Of a DNA stretch of 64,000 nucleotides, positions 16,871 through 24,927 are shown one piece after another. The stretch's first letter is position 1, and each line of letters starts with the position of its first letter. Origin of the DNA: JBBIMP01 sp037444305 (lineage in GTDB: Bacteria > Acidobacteriota > UBA6911); contig JBBIMP010000022.1 in assembly GCA_037444305.1 (NCBI GenBank), positions 1 through 64,000 of the forward strand, read 5' to 3'. The notes beneath the pieces are model-generated. The model worked only from the letters and a program-made list of their open reading frames with translations, was not told the DNA's origin and did no database searches. The position numbers and the translations under genes were made by a program.

Positions 16871-19015
16871 ATGAAATCTGCAATGCGTCTCACATTCCTG
16901 GCAGCCATGTTGTGTCTGCCCTGGCCGCTCGCGGCCCAGACCGCCGAAGACTGCCTGCTCTGCCACTCCGACAAGACCCTCTCCATGGTGAAGGCCGGCC
17001 GGAAGGTCTCGCTGTTCGTGGACGCAGCGAAGCTGAGGCGCTCCACCCACGCGGGCAACGACTGCGTGAGCTGCCACACGGGCCTGGACCCCATGGAGCA
17101 GCCGCACGCCAAGGTGATCCGGCCGGTCGATTGCCAGTCCTGCCACGACGTGGGCCCGTTCGAGAAGAGCGTGCACGGGCGGAATCTCGCCTGCAAGGAC
17201 TGCCACGGCAACCACCAGATCCTGGACCACAACGACCCGGCGTCTCCGGTCAACCGGATCCACATCTCCGAGACGTGCGGGCATTGCCACACCAGCCTGG
17301 CAGAGCACTACGACCGATCGGCGCACGGCCGGGCGCTCGCGGCGGGCATCAAGGGCGCGCCGGCGTGCATCGACTGCCACGGCGCGCACAACGTCGAAAA
17401 GGTCACGAGCAAGGAGTCCCGCATTTACAAGACCGAGGAGGCCAAGGTGTGCCTCAGCTGCCACCTCGACGACCCGGAAGTCCGGAAAAGGGTGGCGTTT
17501 TCCGCAGGCTTCATTTCCGCTTACGGCAGCAGCGTTCACGGCGTGGCGCTGACCGCGGGCAACGAGAAAGCGGCCACCTGCAGCGACTGCCACGGCGCGC
17601 ACGACATGCAGCGCGGAACGCATCCCGACTCTCTGGTCAGCAAGTTGAACACGCCCGCTACCTGCGCCAAGTGCCACGCGGAGGCCACGCGCATCTTCGA
17701 AGAGAGCATCCACGGGACTGCGCTGCGCGCCGGCATCAAGGACGCGCCCAATTGCGTCGACTGCCACGGCGAGCACCAGATCTTCGGGCCCAGGGATCCG
17801 CGCTCCAGGGTGGCGGCCAAGAACGTCTCGGCCGAAGTCTGCGCCGCCTGCCACGCTTCGGTCCGGCTCAACGAGCGCTACGGCCTGCCCAGCCAACGCT
17901 TTGAAACCTTTTCCGACAGCTACCACGGCCTGGCCGGCCGTGGCGGCGAAACGGAAGTGGCCAACTGCGCCAGCTGCCACGGCTACCACGACATCAAGCC
18001 CTCCTCCGATCCCAGCTCCAGGGTGCACAAAGCCAACCTGGCCGAGACCTGCGGGTCCTGTCACCCGGGCGCCGGGGAGAATTTCGCCGAGGGCTCGGTG
18101 CACGCGATCATAACGCCTGAGGGGGAAGCGGTGCTTTACTGGATCCAGGCGATCTACATAGGCATCATCATCGTCACCATCGGCGGCATGTTCCTGCACA
18201 ACCTGCTCGATTTTCTCAAGAAGACGCGCCTCCGGCTGGCGGTTCGCCACGGGCTGGCTTCGACCAACCACTTCGGTTCGCGGCAGTACTTGCGCATGAC
18301 GCTGAGCGAGCGGATTCAGCACGCGATCATGTTCACGAGCTTCATCCTGCTGGTCGTCACCGGCTTTATGCTCCGCTACCCGGAAGCCTGGTGGGTCGTG
18401 GCCTTCCGCAACCTGAGCGAGCAGGCCTTCGCCTGGAGAAGCCTGATCCACCGCATCGCCGGTGTGGTCATGATCGCCGTGAGCCTTTACCACCTGTACT
18501 ACCTGGCTTTCGTCCCCCGAGGACGCCGGCTGCTCCAGGACCTGCTGCCGAGGATCCAGGACCTGCGCGATGCTCCCCAGTACATCCTGTACAACCTCGG
18601 GCTGACCAGGAAAAAGCCCAAGTTCGACCGCTTCGGCTACATCGAGAAGGCCGAGTACTGGGCCCTGGTCTGGGGAGTGATCATCATGGGCGCCACGGGA
18701 ATCATCCTGTGGTTCGACAACTACTTCATGAACCTGCTCACCAAGCTCGGATGGGATGTGGCCCGCACGATCCACTATTACGAGGCGTGGCTCGCGACCC
18801 TGGCCATCGTGGTCTGGCATTTCTACTTCGTCATGTTCAACCCGAACGTCTACCCCATGAACACCGCGTGGTGGACCGGGAAGTTGTCCGAAGAGGAAAT
18901 GGCCGACGAACACGCCCTGGAACTGGAGCGGATCCACTCCCTGGAAATGCAGCAGGACCTCGCGGCGACGGAGGAGTTCAGAAACCTGGACAAGCCGGGC
19001 GAGCGCACCGCCTGA
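16871..19015 (+). CDS. Fusion of a 13-haem cytochrome c domain and a membrane cytochrome b domain
   Basis: A 714-residue protein with a signal peptide (MKSAMRLTFLAAMLCLPWPLAA). I count 13 CxxCH c-haem motifs between residues 28 and about 400 (CLLCH, CVSCH, CQSCH, CKDCH, CGHCH, CIDCH, CLSCH, CSDCH, CAKCH, CVDCH, CAACH, CASCH, CGSCH). About five membrane helices follow (from VLYWIQAIYIGIIIV to YEAWLATLAIVVWHFYFVMF) with conserved histidines suited to b-haem, as in FdnI/HydC/cytochrome b561. The layout is like CbcL of Geobacter, a quinol oxidoreductase feeding electrons to periplasmic carriers. A likely role is quinol oxidation or quinone reduction coupled to a c-haem wire. It is followed by a 147-base convergent gap. 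Confidence 0.9.
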   Translation: MKSAMRLTFLAAMLCLPWPLAAQTAEDCLLCHSDKTLSMVKAGRKVSLFVDAAKLRRSTHAGNDCVSCHTGLDPMEQPHAKVIRPVDCQSCHDVGPFEKSVHGRNLACKDCHGNHQILDHNDPASPVNRIHISETCGHCHTSLAEHYDRSAHGRALAAGIKGAPACIDCHGAHNVEKVTSKESRIYKTEEAKVCLSCHLDDPEVRKRVAFSAGFISAYGSSVHGVALTAGNEKAATCSDCHGAHDMQRGTHPDSLVSKLNTPATCAKCHAEATRIFEESIHGTALRAGIKDAPNCVDCHGEHQIFGPRDPRSRVAAKNVSAEVCAACHASVRLNERYGLPSQRFETFSDSYHGLAGRGGETEVANCASCHGYHDIKPSSDPSSRVHKANLAETCGSCHPGAGENFAEGSVHAIITPEGEAVLYWIQAIYIGIIIVTIGGMFLHNLLDFLKKTRLRLAVRHGLASTNHFGSRQYLRMTLSERIQHAIMFTSFILLVVTGFMLRYPEAWWVVAFRNLSEQAFAWRSLIHRIAGVVMIAVSLYHLYYLAFVPRGRRLLQDLLPRIQDLRDAPQYILYNLGLTRKKPKFDRFGYIEKAEYWALVWGVIIMGATGIILWFDNYFMNLLTKLGWDVARTIHYYEAWLATLAIVVWHFYFVMFNPNVYPMNTAWWTGKLSEEEMADEHALELERIHSLEMQQDLAATEEFRNLDKPGERTA

Positions 19016-19162
19016 TTGCAGGATCCCCTGCCGTTTGCACCTGCAGTATGCATGAACGCCGTGAACGATCGGATCCGTGAATCGAGCCATGCCCGAACCG
19101 GTTCCGTACAGCAGGCTTCCGGGCCGCGGAATAACGCGGGCAGGGCTGGTGTCACCCCTTTT

Positions 19163-19960
19163 TCAGTCGTAGACGGAGACCTTACTGAAGCTGAAAACCA
19201 TCAGCGAGTCGACCGCACGGCCGTTGAGGCTGGCCGGCCTGCACCTCGCCGACGAAATCATGGCGTGGAAGTCGGAGAGCAGCGTGCGGTCGCGGGGATA
19301 CTCCAGGACGCCCTGAATCTGGGCTGCCCCGTTCCGGTCCACGCGCGTGACCACCGAAAAACTGTCGTCCACCGGGGACTTCGAAACGCTTTCGCCGAAA
19401 CTGAGCAGATAGAGGACATTGATCTGAGGATCCCGTAGCATGATCGGCTTTCTCTGGGCTTCGAGCGGTGTCATGCCGAGGTTGCGCAGTACGTTCAGGC
19501 CGAGTTCCAGCCTCAAGTCCCCGCCGGCCGCGGCAGCCTGAGGCAGCGCCTCGATCCGGATCTGGTTCATGGCGAAAAAAACCGCCACGAACAGGATGAA
19601 CGTGCAGGCGGTGCCCAGGAGCCGCGCCGCATACCAGAGCCGCTCCGTCGAGCGGATCCTGGACCAGCGAAACTCCAGTTCGCGCCGCAGGGAAGCCGTC
19701 CAGGATTCCCTGGCGGCGATTCCGGCCCCGACCAGGTTCCGCAGGATTGGCGGCGCCTGCACTCTCTCCAGCGCCCCCAGTTCCCGGCGAAGCCGCTGCA
19801 GACGCGACAACTCCCCCTTGCAGCCTTCGCATCCCTCGAGATGCCGCGCTATGGCTGCGGCTGCCGTCCCGGGAAGCATCCCGTCGAGATATACTGAGAG
19901 TCCGGCCAATGCCCGTTCGCATCTCATGAGTTCACTCACCTCCCGGCCAGATCTGTTCAT
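19163..19960 (-). CDS. Anti-sigma factor with N-terminal zinc-finger domain
   Basis: A 265-residue protein. Residues about 13-55 contain RCERALAGLSVYLDGML, then HLEGCEGC, the H-x3-C-x2-C zinc-binding ZAS motif of anti-sigma factors. A single membrane helix (about 112-132, LLGTACTFILFVAVFF) separates it from a periplasmic part of about 130 residues without a recognisable domain. Its start overlaps the sigma factor stop by 4 bases (ATGA at 19957-19960), so the pair is translationally coupled. It should hold the neighbouring ECF sigma factor at the membrane until an envelope signal arrives. Confidence 0.85.
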   Translation of the reverse strand: MNRSGREVSELMRCERALAGLSVYLDGMLPGTAAAAIARHLEGCEGCKGELSRLQRLRRELGALERVQAPPILRNLVGAGIAARESWTASLRRELEFRWSRIRSTERLWYAARLLGTACTFILFVAVFFAMNQIRIEALPQAAAAGGDLRLELGLNVLRNLGMTPLEAQRKPIMLRDPQINVLYLLSFGESVSKSPVDDSFSVVTRVDRNGAAQIQGVLEYPRDRTLLSDFHAMISSARCRPASLNGRAVDSLMVFSFSKVSVYD

Positions 19961-20583
19961 CCCAGCACTCCGTTCAGCCGGCGCTTCAGCCCTTCCCTGC
20001 CCCTGGCGATGCGCGATTTGACGGTGCCCAGCGATATCTCGAGGGTTTCGGCAATCTCTTCGTAGCTCAATCCTTCGATATCCCTCATGACCACCGCGGC
20101 GCGCTGCGGGACGGGCAGGCAAAGAAGTGAGCGGGCAATTTCCCGGCGCTGTTCCCGCACCAGGAGCTGTTCTTCGGGGGACCGCCCCCGGGCGGGGAGC
20201 ACGTCGAGCAGGTTCCGATCACCGTCCAGACGCAGGAGCCGATCGAGCGAAACCGTGCCCCGGCGCCGCATCCGGTTCCACCAGCGGCAGCGGTTGGCTG
20301 CGCGATTGACCGTGATGCGATATATCCAGGTTTTCAGAGAGGAATCCCCGCGAAAACCGCCCAGCTTCTCGTAAACGGTGAGGAATACTTCCTGCGAGAC
20401 CTCCAGCGCATCTTCGCGGTTTCCGAGGATCCGGAAGGCGAGGTTGAACACCATCTGTTCAAAACGCTGAAAAACCTCCTCGAACGAGGCCTCCGCCTCC
20501 GTAAGTGTCCCTTCGGCTGCCGGCGAGATTTCGCCGTTGTTATAGCCGGCGAGCGCCAGTTCGTCAGGAAAGATGGTGCTCAT
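19957..20583 (-). CDS. ECF-type RNA polymerase sigma factor
   Basis: A 208-residue sigma-70 family protein with only regions 2 and 4. Region 2 has FNLAFRILGNREDALEVSQEVFLTVYEKL and SSLKTWIYRITVNRAANRCRWW. Region 4 has LPVPQRAAVVMRDIEGLSYEEIAETLEISLGTVKSRIARGRE. The start at 20583 has GGAGGGG just upstream. It is coupled to the zinc-finger anti-sigma gene downstream and preceded, 115 bases away, by a small exported protein, a typical three-gene envelope-stress unit. Confidence 0.95.
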   Translation of the reverse strand: MSTIFPDELALAGYNNGEISPAAEGTLTEAEASFEEVFQRFEQMVFNLAFRILGNREDALEVSQEVFLTVYEKLGGFRGDSSLKTWIYRITVNRAANRCRWWNRMRRRGTVSLDRLLRLDGDRNLLDVLPARGRSPEEQLLVREQRREIARSLLCLPVPQRAAVVMRDIEGLSYEEIAETLEISLGTVKSRIARGREGLKRRLNGVLG

Positions 20584-20698
20584 GGCCCCTCCGTCCCCGC
20601 GGGATGGGGGCGCCGGCGCATGGTGCCCCCACACGCTACCGCTTAGACACCGCCGGCGAGGGAAAGTTTCATCTTCGCCGGAATGCTGCAGCGTGCGC

Positions 20699-20998
20699 TC
20701 AGGGCAATGCCAGGAGTTGGCTGAGTTCGGCAGCCGTTATCTGTTGAACCTTTTCCAGCCGCTGCGAGATCTGGAAAAGCCGTGCAAGTTTTTCGTCCTC
20801 GCCGCCCACCGAGGCCAGCAGAGCCTTCAGACGGCGGGAGATCTCCTCGGAGCCAACGCCCCGCGGGGCTTTTTCGGCCAGCATCCGCTCCACGACATGC
20901 TCGACCAGTGTGGGCGAGAGATGCCGCACGCCCCCGTAGAGGGCAAGGGACGCGACAGCGAGCAGGCACAAGATCGAGATTCGCCGCCTCAGATTCAT
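20699..20998 (-). CDS. Small exported or membrane-anchored protein, unknown function
   Basis: A 99-residue protein with a basic N-terminus (MNLRRRIS) and a hydrophobic segment (about 8-22), then a charged, helical body ending AAELSQLLALP. It could be a periplasmic helical protein related to CpxP/RseP-type sensors often found beside ECF sigma factors, but no diagnostic motif is visible. A TGnTATACT extended -10 lies at 21030-21022, so it is probably the first gene of the sigma/anti-sigma transcript. Confidence 0.55.
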   Translation of the reverse strand: MNLRRRISILCLLAVASLALYGGVRHLSPTLVEHVVERMLAEKAPRGVGSEEISRRLKALLASVGGEDEKLARLFQISQRLEKVQQITAAELSQLLALP

Positions 20999-21021
20999 AC
21001 CCTGGGCCTCATCTGCTTTTC

Positions 21022-21030
21022 AGTATATCA
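21022..21030 (-). promoter_or_regulatory. Extended -10 promoter for the small protein/sigma factor operon
   Basis: Reading the minus strand, TGATATACT (21030-21022) fits TGnTATAAT with one mismatch and lies 24 bases before the start at 20998. No good -35 is visible, as is common with extended -10 promoters. Confidence 0.4.
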
Positions 21031-21059
21031 GAAACCCGGAAATGCTCCGCTAACGCCTG

Positions 21060-21068
21060 TGATATAAT
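21060..21068 (+). promoter_or_regulatory. Extended -10 promoter for the RDD gene
   Basis: TGATATAAT at 21060-21068 contains a perfect TATAAT with an upstream TG. It lies about 88 bases before the RDD start and points away from the minus-strand promoter 30 bases to the left, making a compact divergent pair. Confidence 0.5.
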
Positions 21069-21156
21069 TCCCGCCGCCGCGCCGGAGGCTGCCCCCGGAT
21101 ACAATCAGCATCCAGGCAGCCAGACGGGCGCGGCTTGCTGACGCTTCCCGGTCCAA

Positions 21157-22230
21157 ATGGATGGCTTGATGAAGTCCTGCCCCCAATGCGACAGTTCGGA
21201 GTTCGACAGCGCCGGCATCTGCCTTGTCTGCGGCTACCGCACACCCCAGGAACCGCCCGGACCGCCCTCCCAGCACCGCGGGGCCGAGGTGACCGTCCAG
21301 GGCATGATCGAAATGGACAGCCCCGGGAAAACAGAAGACGAGGATCAATTCCATGAGCAGCCGGCCTGGCGGCAGGAATTGTCCCGCCGGCTCCACGAGA
21401 TCAAACAGAAGCGCGACTCCGAAGGCTCGCCCCACACCACGGCACCGCTCCCGTTCGTGTCGCCGGCTTGCTCGGACCCGGCGCGGGAGCGGGATGCCAC
21501 GACGGGCGCGCCCATCCGCATCCCGAGGAAGACGCAGCCCCGGGCCGCTGCACCCAAGGCAGCCCAGCCGCCTCCCGCGGCGGCACCCAGGGAAGAGCCC
21601 GAGGTCCCGGTGCGCCCTGTCGCTCCAATGCCCGAAGCCCATGAGCCCGAATCCGTTAAAGCGGAAACCGCGTCGCCGGCGCAGGACACGCCGGAAACCC
21701 GGTCTCTGCAGGAGCTGATCGACAACATGGTCTCGAGAATGCCGGACCACGAGAGACAGGAGCCGGATACGCGGGACATCCTGCTGGGGCCGGAACCTGC
21801 GCCGGAGGTCCCGGTCGACAGGCTGATCCTGCTGTCCCGCACATTCTCCGGCTTGGTGGACCTGCTGGTCGTGATCATCTCGGCCAGCGCCATCATCTTC
21901 GCGGTCGACATTTTCGAAGGGATCGAGATCTTCGACACGGTCTCCTTCTTCCACTACCTGGCCCTTCTGGCCGCCACCTTTTTCGTCTACTCGGTTTTTT
22001 TCCTCGGAACCGGCAATCAGACCATCGGGATGATGATCACCGAACTCAAGCTATACGGCATCAGGTCTGCCAGGCCGGGGCTGGTCCAGGTCCTCGCCCG
22101 CAGCGCAGCCTATCTGGCGGGCACGGTCTGCGGAGGACTCGGTCTGATCTGGGGCCTCTTCGACAGGCGGGCCATGTGCCTGCACGACCGTCTCTCCGGC
22201 ACGCGTGTGGAGCGCCTGCCCTACATCTGA
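21157..22230 (+). CDS. RDD family membrane protein with N-terminal zinc ribbon
   Basis: A 357-residue protein. Residues 8-25 form a CxxC...CxxC zinc ribbon (CPQC, CLVC). A Pro/Ala/Glu-rich linker follows to about residue 220. Then comes an RDD domain with three membrane helices: LLSRTFSGLVDLLVVIISASA, FFHYLALLAATFFVYSVFF, and LARSAAYLAGTVCGGLGLIWGLF, ending with the family-type DRRAMCLHDRLSGTRV. RDD proteins are poorly understood; some are Na+/H+ antiporters. An in-frame ATG at 21169 (MKSCPQC) is an alternative start. It precedes the nuo cluster but is separated by 207 bases containing a promoter candidate. Confidence 0.85.
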   Translation: MDGLMKSCPQCDSSEFDSAGICLVCGYRTPQEPPGPPSQHRGAEVTVQGMIEMDSPGKTEDEDQFHEQPAWRQELSRRLHEIKQKRDSEGSPHTTAPLPFVSPACSDPARERDATTGAPIRIPRKTQPRAAAPKAAQPPPAAAPREEPEVPVRPVAPMPEAHEPESVKAETASPAQDTPETRSLQELIDNMVSRMPDHERQEPDTRDILLGPEPAPEVPVDRLILLSRTFSGLVDLLVVIISASAIIFAVDIFEGIEIFDTVSFFHYLALLAATFFVYSVFFLGTGNQTIGMMITELKLYGIRSARPGLVQVLARSAAYLAGTVCGGLGLIWGLFDRRAMCLHDRLSGTRVERLPYI

Positions 22231-22367
22231 AGCCGCCTATCATAGAGCTGCGCAGAACCGCGGTCAACCGGCGCAACCCCTTTGTCCCGAGACGATACCA
22301 CCCGCTAAACTATTGTCTATCATACTCTTACACATCTAGCACCGGAAGCCTGACACCTCTTTTTGAA

Positions 22368-22396
22368 TTGATTTTCATCGGGTCAAAGTGTACATT
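22368..22396 (+). promoter_or_regulatory. Candidate nuo promoter
   Basis: TTGATT (22368-22373), a 17-base spacer and TACATT (22391-22396) lie about 42 bases before nuoA. The surrounding 100 bases are AT-richer than the neighbouring genes. A plausible sigma70-like promoter, by eye only. Confidence 0.4.
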
Positions 22397-22437
22397 GCTC
22401 GTTCAACATCCCCGGACACGAGGCACGAAGTCAGGCT

Positions 22438-22791
22438 ATGCAGCCATTTGTCCCGATTCTGGTCATGGCGGTTCTGGTGGGAACCATAGCCGGTTCCTTC
22501 ATTGTCTTCTCCGCCCTGCTGGGACCGAAGAAACGGTCTGCGGTCAAAGACCTGCCCTTCGAGTGCGGTTTTCCGTCGGAGGGCATGCGCGGCCAGCATG
22601 CGCCCGTGCGCTTCTACCTGATGGCGCTGCTCTTCATCCTGTTCGACGTCGAACTCGCGTTCCTTTTCCCCTGGGCGGTGGTCTATCGGGAACTGGGAAT
22701 GTTCGGCTTCATCGAGATGCTGGTGTTCTTCGTGGTGGTGGGAGCGGGCTTCGTTTACGCGTGGAAGGTGGGCGCACTGGAATGGGAATAG
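22438..22791 (+). CDS. nuoA: NADH-quinone oxidoreductase subunit A
   Basis: A 117-residue membrane subunit of complex I with three helices. Diagnostic are the loop KDLPFECGFPSEG with its conserved cysteine, and FYLMALLFILFDVELAFLFPWAV with the conserved Asp/Glu pair in helix 2. It is the first gene of a shortened complex I cluster A-C-G-H. The next gene follows within 5 bases. Confidence 0.97.
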   Translation: MQPFVPILVMAVLVGTIAGSFIVFSALLGPKKRSAVKDLPFECGFPSEGMRGQHAPVRFYLMALLFILFDVELAFLFPWAVVYRELGMFGFIEMLVFFVVVGAGFVYAWKVGALEWE

Positions 22792-22796
22792 ACGGC

Positions 22797-23294
22797 ATGA
22801 GCGAAGATTCCGCGAAGGAAGTGCTCCCCCTCGACCTGTTGAAGGAACGATTTCCAGAGGAAGTTCTCGAGGCTTCGCGCCCGCTGGGTGACGAGACCGC
22901 CATCATCAGGCCCCAGGGCCTCCCTGTCGTGATGCAATTCCTGCGCAGCGACGAACGGCTCCGGTTTGACGTCCTAGTGGACATCACTGCCGTGGATTAC
23001 CTTGGCAGAGCTCCGCGCTTCGAGGTCGTCTACCTCCTCCTCTCGTTGGAAAAAAACCGGCGCCTGCGGATTAAGGTGCGCGTGGATGAGGCGGAGCCCT
23101 CGGTGGCTTCTGTGACCGGGATCTGGGCGAGCGCCGACTGGCTCGAACGGGAGGTGTGGGACATGTTCGGCATCCGGTTCGAAGGGCACCCGGATCTCAG
23201 ACGCATTCTCCTGTACGAGGAGTTCGAGGGGCACCCGCTGCGGAAGGACTACCCCATCCAGAGGCGCCAGCCGCGGATCGGGCCGAAGAACTGA
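22797..23294 (+). CDS. nuoC: NADH-quinone oxidoreductase subunit C
   Basis: A 165-residue peripheral-arm subunit of complex I. It carries the 30-kDa signature EREVWDMFGIRFEGHPDLRRILL and ends with GHPLRKDYPIQRRQP. The start at 22797 (MSEDSAKE) follows the nuoA stop by 5 bases; an ATG at 22782 overlapping nuoA is possible. It is not fused to NuoD and no NuoD or NuoB gene follows, which is unusual, as these three subunits sit side by side in the complex. Confidence 0.95.
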   Translation: MSEDSAKEVLPLDLLKERFPEEVLEASRPLGDETAIIRPQGLPVVMQFLRSDERLRFDVLVDITAVDYLGRAPRFEVVYLLLSLEKNRRLRIKVRVDEAEPSVASVTGIWASADWLEREVWDMFGIRFEGHPDLRRILLYEEFEGHPLRKDYPIQRRQPRIGPKN

Positions 23295-23301
23295 GGTTGT
23301 C

Positions 23302-24921
23302 GTGTCGGAAACACAACTGGTCACACTTACCATCGACGAACAGACCGTCCAGGTCCCGAAAGGGACCACCCTCCTCAGGGCCGCCAAGTCGGCGGGAATA
23401 GACATTCCTTATTACTGCTACCACCCCGGGCTCTCCGTCGTCGGCAGCTGCCGTATGTGCCTCGTGGAGGTGGAAAAGATTCCCAAGCTCCAGGCCTCGT
23501 GCGCCACGCCGGTGGCCGAAGGCATGGTCGTCCGGACACAGACCCCGGAAACGCTGAAAAACCGCCGGATGGTCCTCGAGTTCCTGCTGCTCAATCACCC
23601 CCTGGACTGCCCCGTGTGCGACCAGGCCGGCGAGTGCGAGCTGCAGAATTACTACATGGACCACGGAGCCTACGATCCCCGGTTCAACGAAAACAAGAAG
23701 AAGCGCAAGAAGGCCTTCCCGATCGGCCCGCGCGTCATTCTGGACCAGGAGCGCTGCATTCTCTGCACGCGGTGCGTGCGTTTCACACGGGAGATCTCGA
23801 AGACCGGCGAACTCTGCGTTCATGACCGGGGCCATCTGAGCGAGATCGACATCTTCCCCGGGGCCGAGCTCAACAACCCTTACTCGGGCAATGTCGTGGA
23901 CATCTGCCCCGTGGGCGCCCTGACAGATCGCGACTTCCGCTTCCAGTGCCGTGTTTGGTTTCTGGGCAGCACGTCATCCATCTGCCCCGGCTGCAGCCGC
24001 GGCTGCAATATTTCCATCCACTTCAACGAGAGGTTCAATCCCCGCTACCACTCCAAGCGCGTCCACCGGTTGAAGCCGCGCTACAACCCGGACGTCAACG
24101 GCCACTGGATGTGCGACGAAGGGCGTTACGCTTACGGCGCCATAGATGCGGCGAGTCGCCTGAAAGAACCGTCGGAGCGGGCGGCAGACGGCCGGCAGGC
24201 CATCTCCTGGGATGACGCGATCCGCAGGACTGCGGCCGCTCTCCGCCGGACCCTGGAGCAGCACGGTCCGGAGGGAGCCGCCCTGGTCGCCTCACCCGCA
24301 ATGACCAACGAGGAGCTCTACGGCCTGCGCCTGCTATTCCGGGAAGGGCTGAAGCTGCAGCATATCGGTTTTCGCGTGGGTCCGCGGGACCCGGTCTTAT
24401 CGGACGATTTCCTGATCACCGCCGACAAACATCCCAACACGCGGGGGGCGGAAGCCATGGGGCTCGAATTGACGGGCGTGGAGGACCTGCTGCAGCTCTG
24501 CGCGCGCGGGAGGATCCGTTTCCTTTTCGTCTGCCACCACGACCTGATGCGCGGTTACGACTCGGACCGCGTGCGCGAAGCCCTCGCCGCGGTGGAATTC
24601 GTCGCGTTCATGGGCTCTCACGCTCAGCCGACAGCGGACCTGGCGCACGTCCAGCTGCCGGCGGCGGTGTATGCCGAGAAAGAGGGCAGCTTCACCAACC
24701 TCGAGGGACGCGTCCAGAAGATCCACGCGGCCGTGCCGACGCTCGGGGAGTCCATGGCGGAACTCGAAATTCTCGGGAGGCTTGCCGCCGCCTTGGACAT
24801 CGACTTTCCCAGGACCGCCACCGCGCAGGTCTTCGAGGAGATCGGGCGACACGTCGAGTCCTTTGCGGGCATGACCTACGAGACACTGGGCGAATCGGGC
24901 CAACTGCTGAATCAGGGATGA
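23302..24921 (+). CDS. nuoG: NADH-quinone oxidoreductase subunit G-like iron-sulfur protein
   Basis: A 539-residue protein with a GTG start. The N-terminal [2Fe-2S] domain has YCYHPGLSVVGSCRMC. Next come NHPLDCPVCDQAGECELQ (His-ligated cluster) and CILCTRCVRFTREI, with ICPVGAL. At about 225 the molybdopterin-type domain begins with CPGCSRGCN, followed by a shortened, cofactor-free-looking domain. Full NuoG is usually 680-900 residues, so this is a short form. It would pass electrons from NuoE/F to the rest of complex I. It lies between nuoC and nuoH with 6-7-base gaps. Confidence 0.93.
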   Translation: MSETQLVTLTIDEQTVQVPKGTTLLRAAKSAGIDIPYYCYHPGLSVVGSCRMCLVEVEKIPKLQASCATPVAEGMVVRTQTPETLKNRRMVLEFLLLNHPLDCPVCDQAGECELQNYYMDHGAYDPRFNENKKKRKKAFPIGPRVILDQERCILCTRCVRFTREISKTGELCVHDRGHLSEIDIFPGAELNNPYSGNVVDICPVGALTDRDFRFQCRVWFLGSTSSICPGCSRGCNISIHFNERFNPRYHSKRVHRLKPRYNPDVNGHWMCDEGRYAYGAIDAASRLKEPSERAADGRQAISWDDAIRRTAAALRRTLEQHGPEGAALVASPAMTNEELYGLRLLFREGLKLQHIGFRVGPRDPVLSDDFLITADKHPNTRGAEAMGLELTGVEDLLQLCARGRIRFLFVCHHDLMRGYDSDRVREALAAVEFVAFMGSHAQPTADLAHVQLPAAVYAEKEGSFTNLEGRVQKIHAAVPTLGESMAELEILGRLAAALDIDFPRTATAQVFEEIGRHVESFAGMTYETLGESGQLLNQG

Positions 24922-24927
24922 GGAACC

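Noticed and set aside
16487..19090. An 867-codon minus-strand frame opposite the multihaem cytochrome
   Set aside because: Antisense shadow; the plus strand has 13 regular haem motifs and membrane helices.
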